A stretch of 64,000 nucleotides of DNA from Bacteroidota bacterium (GCA_037133915.1 JBAXND010000010.1:1-64000); one strand, 5' to 3'; shown: positions 53,557 through 63,295, numbered from the stretch's first letter. Numbers and translations: made by a program. The notes: generated from the sequence alone by a model not told the origin.

Positions 53557-55016
53557 TTTTTGTTGCGTGTCTTGTGTAAATAAGTATTGTACTCGACCAA
53601 AAGCGCGTCAACCAACTCATTCGCGATAATCTCCTGCCCTTTTGCAGAAAAATGACCGTTCGTAACGGCAAGCTTTTTATTGGTCCAGACCAAAATAGAA
53701 TTAAGTCCTCCCATCATACCAAATAAATCCCAATAAGCACATCCGGCTTTCAGTGCAGCGACTTTCTGTGCTTCCGTAATTTTCGGCAGCCAGGTATATG
53801 AGCTGCATCCGCCTTCGCCTCCATGTGCCATATCGCCGGCGCCAATCACCAATATACTCAGATTCGGGTCCGCTTTTTTGAATTTCATAAACAGGTCGTA
53901 ATACACGCCAGTCAGCCATGTACAGGCTTCGTCTGAATGAATATACGGAACTACATTCGCTCCATACTGGAAAATCACCAAACGTGTATTCAGTTCTTTT
54001 ATCATACGCGCCAAATGGTCATCATTGATAAGCATCAGCCCGTCGCCGCTGTGGCCGCGGATGGCATAATTATCTGTTTGCAGCCCGGTGTTCGCATCAA
54101 AATACAATCCGTAAAAGTCGGGCCCATTATCGGCAATGAATTCAATTTTTACATTTAAAACGGGACTGCTGAATTTATGTTTATGCAGTGTTGCAACCTC
54201 CGCCGGAGGAAGCGTATCTGAAGCAAATCGATCGCCGGTCCCGACATCGTAATAATTCATAACCGTGTAATCATGCGTGCGTCCGTACATTACAGAAATA
54301 CTGTTGTATGTGTATTTCGGCGACATCTTCACGCTCACGCTTCCGCTATAAAATGATCCGCCTTCGAATTTCGGCTCGCCTTCTTTTGCCGACGATGAAT
54401 CGTCGGGCTGATACACGGCTTTTTTACCAAAGCGAAACACCATGCCCGAAATGCCGTAATAGCTGTTACTGTATCTATCGTGAAACACAGTGTACCGCGA
54501 CCAGTTACCACTGCTTTTACGTGTATAACTTATCGGTTCGAGGTCTTTGCAGGGTACGTAGCCAATGCCGGAGCCACCGAATTTTTGATGAAACTTATCG
54601 CGTATCAGGCAGGTCATGCGGTCGCCTTCAAGCTGTGAATCGCCGTAATGCGCTATGCGAACCACGGTGCTGTCCTTTTCTTCCATCAGTGCTCTGAAAA
54701 AGTTATCGAGTGCCGTGCCGTTGCCAACAGCAGGATTTACAAGAAACAGATTTTTCTTTTTCGGACCGATAACCGATAATTGTGTCCGCTTAATGATATC
54801 GCCCGATGCCGTATCCGAAAGATAATTCTGAAGAAGGCTGTCGGCAGCGGCATTTTCGTCAGCCAATTTAAATTGAGCCAGTTTCGACGGTTCCATAAAG
54901 CGAATGTTCTCCTTGAGAAAGGGGACATAGTCAGTGCTTCCAAGGAAGGCGTAACCAACCAACAGAAGTTCTGCCAGGAGCAGAATCATCAGCACTTCAA
55001 CTGCTTTGTATTTCAT
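53553..55016 (-). CDS. SGNH-type protein, probable O-acylation partner
   Basis: 487 residues. N-terminal membrane segment (about 8-25), then an SGNH fold with Ser127 (AHYGDSQLEGDRM), a QYGAN block, and the C-terminal HFSAKGQEII (His455). The Asp three residues before His455 is Thr (T-N-G-H), so the usual triad Asp is missing. Perhaps a transferase scaffold, or a catalytic dyad. Paralogue-like to the next gene and in the same operon; ends with an ATGA overlap. Confidence 0.85.
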   Translation of the reverse strand: MKYKAVEVLMILLLAELLLVGYAFLGSTDYVPFLKENIRFMEPSKLAQFKLADENAAADSLLQNYLSDTASGDIIKRTQLSVIGPKKKNLFLVNPAVGNGTALDNFFRALMEEKDSTVVRIAHYGDSQLEGDRMTCLIRDKFHQKFGGSGIGYVPCKDLEPISYTRKSSGNWSRYTVFHDRYSNSYYGISGMVFRFGKKAVYQPDDSSSAKEGEPKFEGGSFYSGSVSVKMSPKYTYNSISVMYGRTHDYTVMNYYDVGTGDRFASDTLPPAEVATLHKHKFSSPVLNVKIEFIADNGPDFYGLYFDANTGLQTDNYAIRGHSGDGLMLINDDHLARMIKELNTRLVIFQYGANVVPYIHSDEACTWLTGVYYDLFMKFKKADPNLSILVIGAGDMAHGGEGGCSSYTWLPKITEAQKVAALKAGCAYWDLFGMMGGLNSILVWTNKKLAVTNGHFSAKGQEIIANELVDALLVEYNTYLHKTRNKK

Positions 55017-55035
55017 GGTATTCTTTACAGAGAAA

Positions 55036-55281
55036 TCAGTGTGCGTTTAATTTGCTTTCAATAGAACGCAAAAAATCGCCCACATTCTTCATAGCGATAA
55101 GTTCCTTGAGTTTGAATTTGATACCGAACTCTTCTTCGGTATCGGAAATAAGTACGAGATGGGTAAGAGAATCCCATTTTTCAACATCTTTGGCAGTCAT
55201 CTCATCAACCAGGACAATCGTATCATCCTTGAATACCTTATGGAAAACTTTTGTAAGCCGCGAATTGATATCTTCCTGCAT
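55036..55281 (-). CDS. acyl carrier protein
   Basis: 81 residues. Four-helix ACP with the phosphopantetheine Ser38 in EKWDSLTHLVLI (DSL motif). It carries an acyl group as thioester. It is first in the SGNH-SGNH-MBOAT operon, so it could be the acyl donor carrier, as DltC is for DltB, rather than the fatty-acid synthase ACP; the lack of fab genes nearby supports this. Confidence 0.9.
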   Translation of the reverse strand: MQEDINSRLTKVFHKVFKDDTIVLVDEMTAKDVEKWDSLTHLVLISDTEEEFGIKFKLKELIAMKNVGDFLRSIESKLNAH

Positions 55282-55296
55282 ATCAGTTAGTATATT

Positions 55297-55327
55297 AAAA
55301 AAAAGACGTGCAAAGGTCGTCTTTTTT
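55297..55327 (-). terminator. terminator of the AsmA gene
   Basis: 10-bp stem AAAAAAGACG / CGTCTTTTTT around a 9-base loop with a T run on the minus strand. It lies between the AsmA stop and the ACP start. Confidence 0.8.
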
Positions 55328-55376
55328 CGCCAAAAGCAAAATAAAAATACAGCATTAAACGATATTGTGATGAATA

Positions 55377-58067
55377 TCAGTCAATTCCGCCAGTAACGAT
55401 TACCTTCTTCCGGGTTTGTTTTTTTGGTTTTTGCTTTTCTATTCCCTTACCCGTTTCTTTTTTGGGCAGACCGGTCGAATCGGCCGATTTTTCTTCATCA
55501 TCAAACTGTATGTTGAAGTCGTATTTATCCTTTTTCTTATTGCCGGTTGAATCTGCATCCTTTTTGAACCATCCAAATTCTTTGTTCAGTATAGATTTCA
55601 GATTTTGTTTTTCCTGTTGAACTTTATCGGCTATGTTTTGCTTGTACGCATCTTTATCGATTGCTATATACTCAGGTTTTTCAACAGTTCCCGTTATGCG
55701 GAAAAAATATTTTTCCTTATGCAGACCGTCGTCTATAATCTGTCCATATTCACTCCCGTCATCTTTATTATTCTTGGAAGGATTTTTAAGATCGGCGATT
55801 AGCATACTCAGATGATAGTCGATGTGATTATCAAATGTGTGCGTTCCATAAGCGCTGAAATCAATCACATCCGATTGTATTTCCATCGCAGGAATGGAAA
55901 TCACTTTATCTTTTATTTCAATCTGATTGGTAAGTGTTGCGAATTTTATGTGCGTAAGGTCGCGGCCTTTCAGAAATTTCGTAAGCCCCATCACAGGTGC
56001 ATAACCGATAAGTTCGCCATTTTCGATTTTTATTCCGGCATGTGCATAAATTGTATTTTTATCCACCTCAAACGTATTGCTCCACACCGATGCAAACTGT
56101 ATGTCTGCGGTAAGCGTACCGTTTATATTTTCATCTTTAAAGCTCGTCATTCCAAAATTTCCGAACTGATAAAACAGCTTGCTGATGTTGACTCTCTTAA
56201 TATTCGCGTCACAGCTTATCAATAGTTTTTCGGGCTGAGAAGCATCCACCAGACCTGATGCGCTTATCCGTCCATCCATCGCGTTCAGCGATAAATTCTG
56301 GGCCACAAACTGCCTGTCTTTCATAATTACCGTTCCCGAAATATTCGATGCATTAAATTTGCGGAAATTGAATTTACGGATATTCAAATCGAGTTTAAAA
56401 TCCAGTTGTTCGGCTAATGAAAGTTTATACACCGTATCCATTTCCGACATCCGATACTGAAGTAAATTATCCATATCCAGATTCGAGGATGTCAGCGAAG
56501 CATTTATTTGCAAATGCTCCTTTTGCAACACTAAAAAAGGCAACAGATTTCTGAAATATCCTTTAATTGCGAAATCCGACTGTGAAAAATTACCGGTAAA
56601 ATTTTCTGTTCCCAGGTCGTTATTTGTAAAATCAAACGTGCCGTTCAGATTCGAAAAACTGTGTTTGCTGCCTTTGAATTCTATGGTGCAGTTTTCAAGT
56701 GTAAGTTTTCCGGCGGTTTTACTCGATACAAAATCGGCCATCGTAAAGCTGCTGCTATTCATCACTCCATTAAAATCAACGTCGAGAGTCAATTTTCCAC
56801 TGGCAGAATTCACCGTATCAATCTTAAGGAATTCCTGGATATCCGCCAGATTCAGATTCGCAACCGCTTTAAGCTGGACTTCAGGATGATTGAAATTTGT
56901 CATGGCAAAACTACCCGAAACGGAACCTTCTTTCAGGCTTGCAGAAAAATCGGAAAATTTAAGTACCGAAGTAGATGCATCACGCTTTGAGCCATTGCTA
57001 TAGGAAGCATTAAATTTAACTCCTGCCAGCCTCATATTGCTTGCTTTTTGCGAAAAATCTCCATTCTCAACGCCAAACAAAACACTTACCTGAGGTCTGT
57101 CCTGCCCTTTTACCGAACCAATAATCGAGGCAGTGAAATAGCACTTTCCCTTACAATTGTATTCTTTAAAATATTCCCCATATTGCGATGGAAGTTCTTC
57201 GATGAGCGTCCGCAATTCCAGATTTTTGCCTTCAATTTTCAGATTCAGACTGTCGGCAGTTTTATTGCTTATAATATCGCCCGTAACATCCAGTTTCATA
57301 TTACCAAAGGCAAGTCCACCTTCCTTGAACGTGTAGCGGCCCATATTGCTGTTCACATAAAGCGTAACATCAACACTCGTTTCCTTGTTGCTGAAATAAT
57401 TGATGCGGTGCGAACGGATGCGGTTCACAAAAAGCCGCCCTTCGATATTCAGTGTATAATCCTTTTCGGAAAAATGGCCTTTCAGCATCAGCTTGTGGGC
57501 AAGTACGCGGTAATCCTGGCTGTTCTTCTGATCCAGATACGATACAGCCACTTCATTCAGAATAAGTTTTGTAAGGTCAAACTGAAATGATTTGTCGGTA
57601 GTGTCTGACGAAGGTTTCAGAAACTGAAAATTATCCGTGCCGTCTTTCAGTATTTTCAATGCCAGTTTGGCATGGTCGACCTCAATCCGTTTAATCGTAA
57701 ATTCTTTGAAAATGAGGTCAAGAATGCTGAACTCGAGCCACACATCTTTGGCCTCAAGCAGTGTTTCCTTTTTTATTTTGGGATCTGACCATGCATCTTT
57801 CGCAACGGCATCAATAAAATGGACGGATGCGAATGGAAATTTTTTAAAAATAGAGAACTCTATTTCTTTGACCTGTATTTCGGTTGCCAGCCTTTTGTTA
57901 AGTTGGTCAATGATGATTTTTTTGATCGTATCCTCATAATAATAACCCACAAAAAGACCGGTGCCGAAAAGCGATACAAGCGTAATCAGCAGTGTAACTG
58001 CAGTCCGTTTCAGCCTGCGGGCAAGCTTCGGATTCTTGATTTTAAAACTGACCTTCGGGAACTTCAC
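55377..58067 (-). CDS. AsmA-family outer-membrane biogenesis protein
   Basis: 896 residues from a GTG at 58067; a TTG at 58115 would add 16. One membrane segment (about 22-42) followed by a long periplasmic beta-rich body, with repeated strand-turn units, and a C-terminal AsmA-like segment (GVFHITGTVEKPEYIAI-like). The last 60 residues are Lys-rich and disordered (KKKDKYDFN, KQKPKKQTRKK). AsmA-like proteins form hydrophobic grooves that help phospholipid transport to the outer membrane. The GTG start is preferred because a perfect -7 box lies 15 bp upstream. Confidence 0.85.
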   Translation of the reverse strand: MKFPKVSFKIKNPKLARRLKRTAVTLLITLVSLFGTGLFVGYYYEDTIKKIIIDQLNKRLATEIQVKEIEFSIFKKFPFASVHFIDAVAKDAWSDPKIKKETLLEAKDVWLEFSILDLIFKEFTIKRIEVDHAKLALKILKDGTDNFQFLKPSSDTTDKSFQFDLTKLILNEVAVSYLDQKNSQDYRVLAHKLMLKGHFSEKDYTLNIEGRLFVNRIRSHRINYFSNKETSVDVTLYVNSNMGRYTFKEGGLAFGNMKLDVTGDIISNKTADSLNLKIEGKNLELRTLIEELPSQYGEYFKEYNCKGKCYFTASIIGSVKGQDRPQVSVLFGVENGDFSQKASNMRLAGVKFNASYSNGSKRDASTSVLKFSDFSASLKEGSVSGSFAMTNFNHPEVQLKAVANLNLADIQEFLKIDTVNSASGKLTLDVDFNGVMNSSSFTMADFVSSKTAGKLTLENCTIEFKGSKHSFSNLNGTFDFTNNDLGTENFTGNFSQSDFAIKGYFRNLLPFLVLQKEHLQINASLTSSNLDMDNLLQYRMSEMDTVYKLSLAEQLDFKLDLNIRKFNFRKFNASNISGTVIMKDRQFVAQNLSLNAMDGRISASGLVDASQPEKLLISCDANIKRVNISKLFYQFGNFGMTSFKDENINGTLTADIQFASVWSNTFEVDKNTIYAHAGIKIENGELIGYAPVMGLTKFLKGRDLTHIKFATLTNQIEIKDKVISIPAMEIQSDVIDFSAYGTHTFDNHIDYHLSMLIADLKNPSKNNKDDGSEYGQIIDDGLHKEKYFFRITGTVEKPEYIAIDKDAYKQNIADKVQQEKQNLKSILNKEFGWFKKDADSTGNKKKDKYDFNIQFDDEEKSADSTGLPKKETGKGIEKQKPKKQTRKKVIVTGGID

Positions 58068-58081
58068 GATGCTTTTTTCTG

Positions 58082-58089
58082 CAAAAGTA
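58082..58089 (-). promoter_or_regulatory. -7 box of the AsmA gene
   Basis: Minus strand TACTTTTG, an exact TAnnTTTG match 14 bp before the GTG at 58067. It would give a leader of under 10 bases. Confidence 0.45.
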
Positions 58090-58171
58090 ATGAATGCTTT
58101 AATAATACCGACCAATTATGTAACGAACGATAGAGGCAAAAAGTATAATTATTCCATACCTTGATTTTACT

Positions 58172-58179
58172 TAATTTCG
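58172..58179 (+). promoter_or_regulatory. -7-like box of the BASS transporter gene
   Basis: TAATTTCG, seven of eight positions of TAnnTTTG, about 20 bp before the ATG at 58200. Confidence 0.35.
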
Positions 58180-58199
58180 CATCAGTAAAAGAATTCCTT

Positions 58200-59093
58200 A
58201 TGATAAGCGGTGTTTTGTCAGTTGATCTTCTGGTGAATCTGGTGCTGGCACTTATCATGCTCGGCATCGGCTTATCTCTTACAGCCGCTGATTTCAGAAA
58301 TATCTTTTTGCACCCGGTTTCATTGGTTGCTGCTTTGGGAATACAGATAATCGGCCTCCCGCTGGTGTCGTTCGGTATTGCTGCATTTGCCCCGCTTTCC
58401 GCGGAAATGCGCGTCGGGCTGGTGTTGGTTTCGCTGTGTGCCAGCGGAGCTTCGTCCAACCTCATCACGCATCTGCTCAAAGGAAATGTTGCCTTAGCCA
58501 TTTCAATGACGGTATTCAATTCCATCATTACGCTGTTCAGCATTCCGCTGCTTACCAATCTGGCATTGCGCAATTTTATGCACACAGAGGCAGAAATTCA
58601 GCTGCCGTTCCTCGAAACCATCGTCCAGATTTTTATGGTTTCCATATTACCCGCTACTGTTGGCCTGCTGATACGGCGCTATAAAGTGAAGGTTGCAAAA
58701 GCACTCGAAAAGCCTTTAAAATATGTACTTCCGGCACTTCTGGCTACTGTTTTTGCGCTCAAGATATTTCTGGGAACTGCCAGCGGCGGTACAGGCATCA
58801 GTGTAAGCGAAACCATGCATATTCTTCCATTTATGCTGTTGCTGAACTTACTTGCCATGTCGCTGGGATTTTTCGGAGCACGGGTACTGCGTCGCCCTTT
58901 TGCCGACCAGTTCACCATTTCTATTGAAGTTGGCCTGCATAATACCGCACTGGCACTGCTGATATCGGGAAATATCTTACAAAATGCCGGCATGCAAAAA
59001 CCCGCGGTGGTTTATGCCATGTTCTCGTTTTTCACGGCAATCCTCTATGTAGTGATTATCAAGAAAATATTTGAGAAGCGCACGGAAAAATAA
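58200..59093 (+). CDS. bile acid:sodium symporter (BASS) family transporter
   Basis: 297 residues from the ATG at 58200; a TTG at 58161 would add 13 residues and overlap the likely promoter. About nine to ten membrane helices. BASS signatures: SLCASGASSNLITHLLKGN and ALSISMTVFNSI-like (ALAISMTVFNSIITLFSIP) near residues 85-120, and a C-terminal EVGLHNTALALLI segment, the Na+-coordinating crossover. Likely Na+-coupled uptake of an organic anion; substrate unknown. Confidence 0.9.
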   Translation: MISGVLSVDLLVNLVLALIMLGIGLSLTAADFRNIFLHPVSLVAALGIQIIGLPLVSFGIAAFAPLSAEMRVGLVLVSLCASGASSNLITHLLKGNVALAISMTVFNSIITLFSIPLLTNLALRNFMHTEAEIQLPFLETIVQIFMVSILPATVGLLIRRYKVKVAKALEKPLKYVLPALLATVFALKIFLGTASGGTGISVSETMHILPFMLLLNLLAMSLGFFGARVLRRPFADQFTISIEVGLHNTALALLISGNILQNAGMQKPAVVYAMFSFFTAILYVVIIKKIFEKRTEK

Positions 59094-59117
59094 TCGGCGC
59101 ATTCACTAAACACCCCA

Positions 59118-60041
59118 TTATTTGTGTGTTTTAATAGAATATCTCAATCCTGCAGCGATTCCTATTCTTGAAATATTTATTGTTTGCTCATATTGACGGA
59201 TGACGGGCGGAGAATAAAAATAGGCCAATTGTATATCCACTAATAAATTCCTTGTAACCGGAACCTCAATCCCACCATTTATTTCAGCGCCATAAGTCCT
59301 TACAGTCCACGTGGTGTCTCTCTGATAGTCCCAATATGTACCCGGGTAACCCCAAAAACCCCATTGAGAACCGTATTCCCTCTCATGACTTTTGTTATGG
59401 AAAAAAACAGGGCCAAAGGATAATTGCAAAGATAAAACTGGCCGCCCGGGCTCTGCCCGTGACTGTATCGTCAGTGTCGGCGCGATATAAATGAGGCGAA
59501 TGTTATCATTATACTCTGAGGTTGAAGAGCCTCTGATAATATTGGAATATTGAGCTTCTGCTTTATTCCAATAGCAATTCGCTTTTAGGCCAAGTCCAAA
59601 CACATTTGAAACAAAAAATCCTCCATGAACTTTTATGGAGAGCCCTGCTGCGTGAGGGTTTGAAAGCGGAAAAAAATACATTTCGCGGGTAACATCACAG
59701 CCGCCGTCAACTGTAATGAAAAAGTTACCTTTATTAATCATATCTGGCGTCACGCTGTCATAAACTTTTTCAGTCCGAGTTGTATTGTTTTCAGGAAAAT
59801 TGTTATTCAGAACATGAAGTGTATCTAAGTAATAATATGCTCTGATTTGTGAAAGATGTACGAAGGTTTCTCTTTTTTCTTCATGAAAAAGAATGCTTAG
59901 AAACAGCGTGCTGTCAGCAATAGAAGTAATACTGCATCGTACAGTATCTGAATTTTTATCCACGACATAATCCTGTCCGTGAATTTGAGATGTGATGAGA
60001 AGTACCAGTATAAAAATGAAAACAGAGATGTTATTTTTCAT
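59118..60041 (-). CDS. secreted protein, probable outer-membrane barrel
   Basis: 307 residues. Signal peptide (MKNNISVFIFILVLLITSQIHGQ). N-terminal soluble part (about 22-100), then strand-like aromatic-rich segments (AAGLSIKVHGGFFVS, IYIAPTLTIQS, NLLVDIQLAYFYSPP, IGIAAGLRYSI) ending with a terminal strand. It converges with the BASS gene (24 bp) and lies downstream of the pseudouridine synthase. No family recognised; a barrel is inferred. Confidence 0.7.
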   Translation of the reverse strand: MKNNISVFIFILVLLITSQIHGQDYVVDKNSDTVRCSITSIADSTLFLSILFHEEKRETFVHLSQIRAYYYLDTLHVLNNNFPENNTTRTEKVYDSVTPDMINKGNFFITVDGGCDVTREMYFFPLSNPHAAGLSIKVHGGFFVSNVFGLGLKANCYWNKAEAQYSNIIRGSSTSEYNDNIRLIYIAPTLTIQSRAEPGRPVLSLQLSFGPVFFHNKSHEREYGSQWGFWGYPGTYWDYQRDTTWTVRTYGAEINGGIEVPVTRNLLVDIQLAYFYSPPVIRQYEQTINISRIGIAAGLRYSIKTHK

Positions 60042-60101
60042 ACCTATTCTTCAAATTCTACCATGAAACAACCTGAACTTGCAGGTTCCGCAAAATACGT
60101 T

Positions 60102-61802
60102 TTACCGTATCCGCCTCAAAATATTCACTTCTTCTTCGGTAAGATGGCGCCATGCGGCACGCGGCAGGTCTTTCTTGTTCAGGCCTGCAAACACCGTACG
60201 GTCAAGCTTTACAACGTTGTAATCGAGTTTTTCAAATATTCTTCTTACAATGCGGTTGCGTCCCGAATGGATCACAATGCCGATTTTTTTCTTGCTTCCG
60301 CCTTCGCCTGTATAGGCAATATCATCCACCTGAACAGGACCATCGTCGAGTTCAATGCCTTCGGCTATCAATTTCATATCAGCGGCAGTAAGGCCACGGT
60401 CGAGCTCTACGTGATATATTTTTTCAACACGGTGTTTCGGATGCGTCAGTTTCTTCGCCAGCTCACCGTCGTTGGTGAACAGCAGCAAACCCGATGTGTT
60501 GCGGTCGAGGCGACCTACCGGATAAATGCGCTCTTTGCAGGCGTCGGCAACAAGCTGCATCACGGTATCGCGTGAATGCGGGTCGTCGGTAGTGCTGATA
60601 TATCCTTTAGGTTTGTTGAGCAAAATATACCGAAGGCGCTCGCCGCGCAAAGTCTGCCCGCCATATTTTACCACATCGCCCTGTTGTACGCGTGTTCCGA
60701 GCTGTGTAATCACAACATCATTGATGGAAACCACGCCGCTCTCAATCATGGCATCGGCTTCGCGCCTTGAACAGATGCCCGCATTGGCAATAAATTTATT
60801 CAGACGCACGCCTTCCAAAGATTCCTTGTAAGGACGCTCACGGCTCTCGCCTCCGCGCGCTCTGGGCTTTTCCGGCCTGCGGCTCTTGCTGAAATTTTTC
60901 TTGTCGCCCTCTTTTTTGTGACCAAACGAACGGTCGTCATCCCTGCGTGTAAACGATTTTTCGGGTTTACCATAAGGTTTGCGTTCCGGACGTTCTTCGT
61001 CGCTTTTACGTGTAAACGGCCTGTCGGACTTATCGTAGGATTTGCGTTCCGGACGCTCCTCATCGCTTTTGCGTGTGAACGGGCGTTCGGTTGTGTCATC
61101 GTCCCTGTGTGTAAACGGTTTGTCAGGTCTGTCGTAGGATTTGCGTTCGGTACGGTCTTCTTCTCTTTTTCGTGTATAAGGGCGGTCCGATTTTTCTTCA
61201 TCACGACGCTTAAACGGCCTGTCAGATTTATCGAATGATTTGCGCTCAGGGCGGTCTTCTTCCCTTTTACGAGTATAAGGACGATCCGATTTTTCATCAT
61301 CACGACGGGTATACGGTTTATCCGGTTTATCGTATGATTTACGTTCAGGACGGTCGTCGGTTCTTTTATCCCGTGAAGGACTGTCAACATCTCTGCGCGG
61401 ACGGGGTTCGTCGTAGCGTTTCTTGCGGTGGTCGTCTCTGGCGGGCGTACCGTCGCGGTTTATCCGTTTTCTGCGGACTTCGCGTGCCGGTTTATCTTTA
61501 TTGAATTCGGGCTTGTCGCTGCGCTCACGGTGCGGACGCTCTCTCGATTCATCACTGCTTCTGCCGTATGTTTTCTCGGGTTTTTCAAAGCGTTTCCGGT
61601 CGGTATGTTCACCCTCTTTGCGTGCATAGGGGCGGTCCGATTTTTCGTCTCCACCGCGACTGTATGGCCGGGCGGGTTTTTCTGTTCTGTCCTTGCTTTT
61701 ATAATCACCTTCTTTTTTAATGCTGTAAGGGCGCCTGGTATCACTGCCCGGTTTGCGACGGCCTGAAACCGGTTTTCCACTACCTCTTTTTCCTCGTTCC
61801 AT
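60102..61802 (-). CDS. RsuA/RluB-family pseudouridine synthase with long charged N-terminal tail
   Basis: 566 residues. The catalytic half (about 330-566) has an S4 RNA-binding domain (RLNKFIANAGICSRREAD) and the pseudouridine synthase core with the catalytic Asp433 in GRLDRNTSG, so it isomerises uridine in rRNA. The first 330 residues are extraordinarily rich in Arg, Lys, Asp and Glu, disordered, with repeats of about 33 residues (residues 150-290). Such tails occur in Bacteroidota homologues and probably bind RNA. The call of RluB versus RluE/RsuA is not settled. Confidence 0.92.
   Translation of the reverse strand: MERGKRGSGKPVSGRRKPGSDTRRPYSIKKEGDYKSKDRTEKPARPYSRGGDEKSDRPYARKEGEHTDRKRFEKPEKTYGRSSDESRERPHRERSDKPEFNKDKPAREVRRKRINRDGTPARDDHRKKRYDEPRPRRDVDSPSRDKRTDDRPERKSYDKPDKPYTRRDDEKSDRPYTRKREEDRPERKSFDKSDRPFKRRDEEKSDRPYTRKREEDRTERKSYDRPDKPFTHRDDDTTERPFTRKSDEERPERKSYDKSDRPFTRKSDEERPERKPYGKPEKSFTRRDDDRSFGHKKEGDKKNFSKSRRPEKPRARGGESRERPYKESLEGVRLNKFIANAGICSRREADAMIESGVVSINDVVITQLGTRVQQGDVVKYGGQTLRGERLRYILLNKPKGYISTTDDPHSRDTVMQLVADACKERIYPVGRLDRNTSGLLLFTNDGELAKKLTHPKHRVEKIYHVELDRGLTAADMKLIAEGIELDDGPVQVDDIAYTGEGGSKKKIGIVIHSGRNRIVRRIFEKLDYNVVKLDRTVFAGLNKKDLPRAAWRHLTEEEVNILRRIR
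60933..61355 (-). repeat. 33-codon tandem repeats in the pseudouridine synthase gene
   Basis: Three successive units of 33 residues, roughly DRPERKSYDKxDKPYTRRDDEKSDRPYTRK-like, followed by two shorter ones of about 20. All are variants of RPERKSYDK plus RPFTRKSDE. Period is 99 bp in DNA. Confidence 0.8.
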
Positions 61803-61841
61803 AAAAATGCTTCCTTGTTGTTTTTGTTAATTTGATGGTGA

Positions 61842-62204
61842 TTATAATGTAGGAAAGAATCCGTTCTCAATGTGGTTAATGCTCGTTTTTCCGCTGGAAA
61901 CAACGATTGAGAGAATGTCAAAACGGGCTTCCTTATCAATATTATTCATTTGCATATACGCATTGGCACAGCGTATCAGCGTTTTCTGCTTCTGTTTGGT
62001 AACCGACATTTCCGGCTCTCCGAACCATGCCGAAGTGCGCGTTTTCACTTCAACAAACACAATATAATCACCGTGACGCGCAATTATATCAACTTCATTG
62101 GCGCCGAGTTTCCAGTTCTTCTTGATTATAATGAACCCCTTTTCGCGCAGATATCCGCACGCCACCTCTTCACCGTTCTTTCCGAGTTCAATATGTTCAG
62201 ACAC
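61842..62204 (-). CDS. YraN family protein (UPF0102)
   Basis: 120 residues, GTG start. Nuclease-like fold with the family strings GEEVACGYLREKGFIII, NWKLGANEVDIIARHGDYIVFVEVKTR (Asp and Glu-x-Lys of a restriction-endonuclease-like core). Role in cells is unknown. It precedes the pseudouridine synthase gene by 39 bp in the same direction. Confidence 0.92.
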   Translation of the reverse strand: MSEHIELGKNGEEVACGYLREKGFIIIKKNWKLGANEVDIIARHGDYIVFVEVKTRTSAWFGEPEMSVTKQKQKTLIRCANAYMQMNNIDKEARFDILSIVVSSGKTSINHIENGFFPTL

Positions 62205-62369
62205 AATGGTAATGGTTGGGCTTTGGGAATCGGAATGTTATTAATACGTTAATTTCCCCTTGCTGGTTCAATGTGGGTACAAAAGTCGGTAAAAAAAGGG
62301 AATAAAAAAAGTTATTTTACATCCTTTCCGCCTAAAAGCCTTATAAATACGCTTCCATTATTATTTTTC

Positions 62370-62377
62370 TATCTTTG
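62370..62377 (+). promoter_or_regulatory. -7 box of yicC
   Basis: TATCTTTG, an exact TAnnTTTG match, 15 bp before the ATG at 62393. Confidence 0.5.
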
Positions 62378-62392
62378 TGAAAAACCATAAGT

Positions 62393-63268
62393 ATGATAAA
62401 ATCGATGACCGGTTACGGTAAAGCAAGTTGCGAAACCGGCGGAAAAAAGATTACAGTTGAGATTAAATCATGGAACAGCAAACAGTTTGATATCAATCTC
62501 AAAATGCCCGGTTCGTACCGCGAAAAAGAAGCAGAACTCCGTTCACAGCTTGCAGCGGTCATTGTGCGCGGTAAGGTTGACCTATATGTAAATATCGAGA
62601 ACAGCTCGGAAACCACTCCTTTTGTTATCAATAAAGGTGTGGCCATGCAATATTACAGAGATTTGCTTTCGCTGAAAGAAGAAATAAATCAGAAGACCGA
62701 ACCCGATTACATGAGCATGCTGATCCGGCTGCCCGATGTTGTTAAAAGCGGCACCGACGAAGTGGGCGAAGATGAATGGAACACTTTACTTCAGGCGATT
62801 AATGATGCCACAGAAAAATTTGATACGTTCCGCATAAATGAAGGTGCCATCCTTGAAAATGATTTCAGAAAACGCATCGGGCTCATCAATGATTATTTCA
62901 AACAAATTGCATCATACGAACAGGTACGTATCGGAACCATCCGCGACCGTATCACTAAAAATCTGGCAGCGTTCGCTGAAAGTAATACGATGGATAAGAA
63001 CCGCTACGAGCAGGAACTGATCTATTATCTGGAGCGCATCGATTTTACGGAAGAAAAAGTGCGTCTGAAAAAACATCTGGATTACTTTCTCGATACCCTT
63101 GCCGATGCTGAACCTCCCGGTCGTAAGCTGGCATTTGTAACCCAGGAGATAGGACGTGAAATAAACACACTTGGAAGTAAAGCCAATGATGCCGATATCC
63201 AGAAACTGGTGGTGCAGATGAAAGACGAGCTTGAGAAGATAAAGGAACAATCCATGAATGTGTTGTAA
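62393..63268 (+). CDS. YicC/YloC family endoribonuclease
   Basis: 291 residues. Opens with MIKSMTGYGKA and ends with the DUF1732 C-terminal region (RKLAFVTQEIGREINTLGSKANDADIQKLVVQMKDELEKIKEQ), both highly characteristic. Members are reported to cut RNA and affect sRNA turnover. Cytosolic. Followed by the partial gene at 27 bp. Confidence 0.95.
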   Translation: MIKSMTGYGKASCETGGKKITVEIKSWNSKQFDINLKMPGSYREKEAELRSQLAAVIVRGKVDLYVNIENSSETTPFVINKGVAMQYYRDLLSLKEEINQKTEPDYMSMLIRLPDVVKSGTDEVGEDEWNTLLQAINDATEKFDTFRINEGAILENDFRKRIGLINDYFKQIASYEQVRIGTIRDRITKNLAAFAESNTMDKNRYEQELIYYLERIDFTEEKVRLKKHLDYFLDTLADAEPPGRKLAFVTQEIGREINTLGSKANDADIQKLVVQMKDELEKIKEQSMNVL

Positions 63269-63295
63269 ATCATCAAAGCCGCGCCACACCTTACC

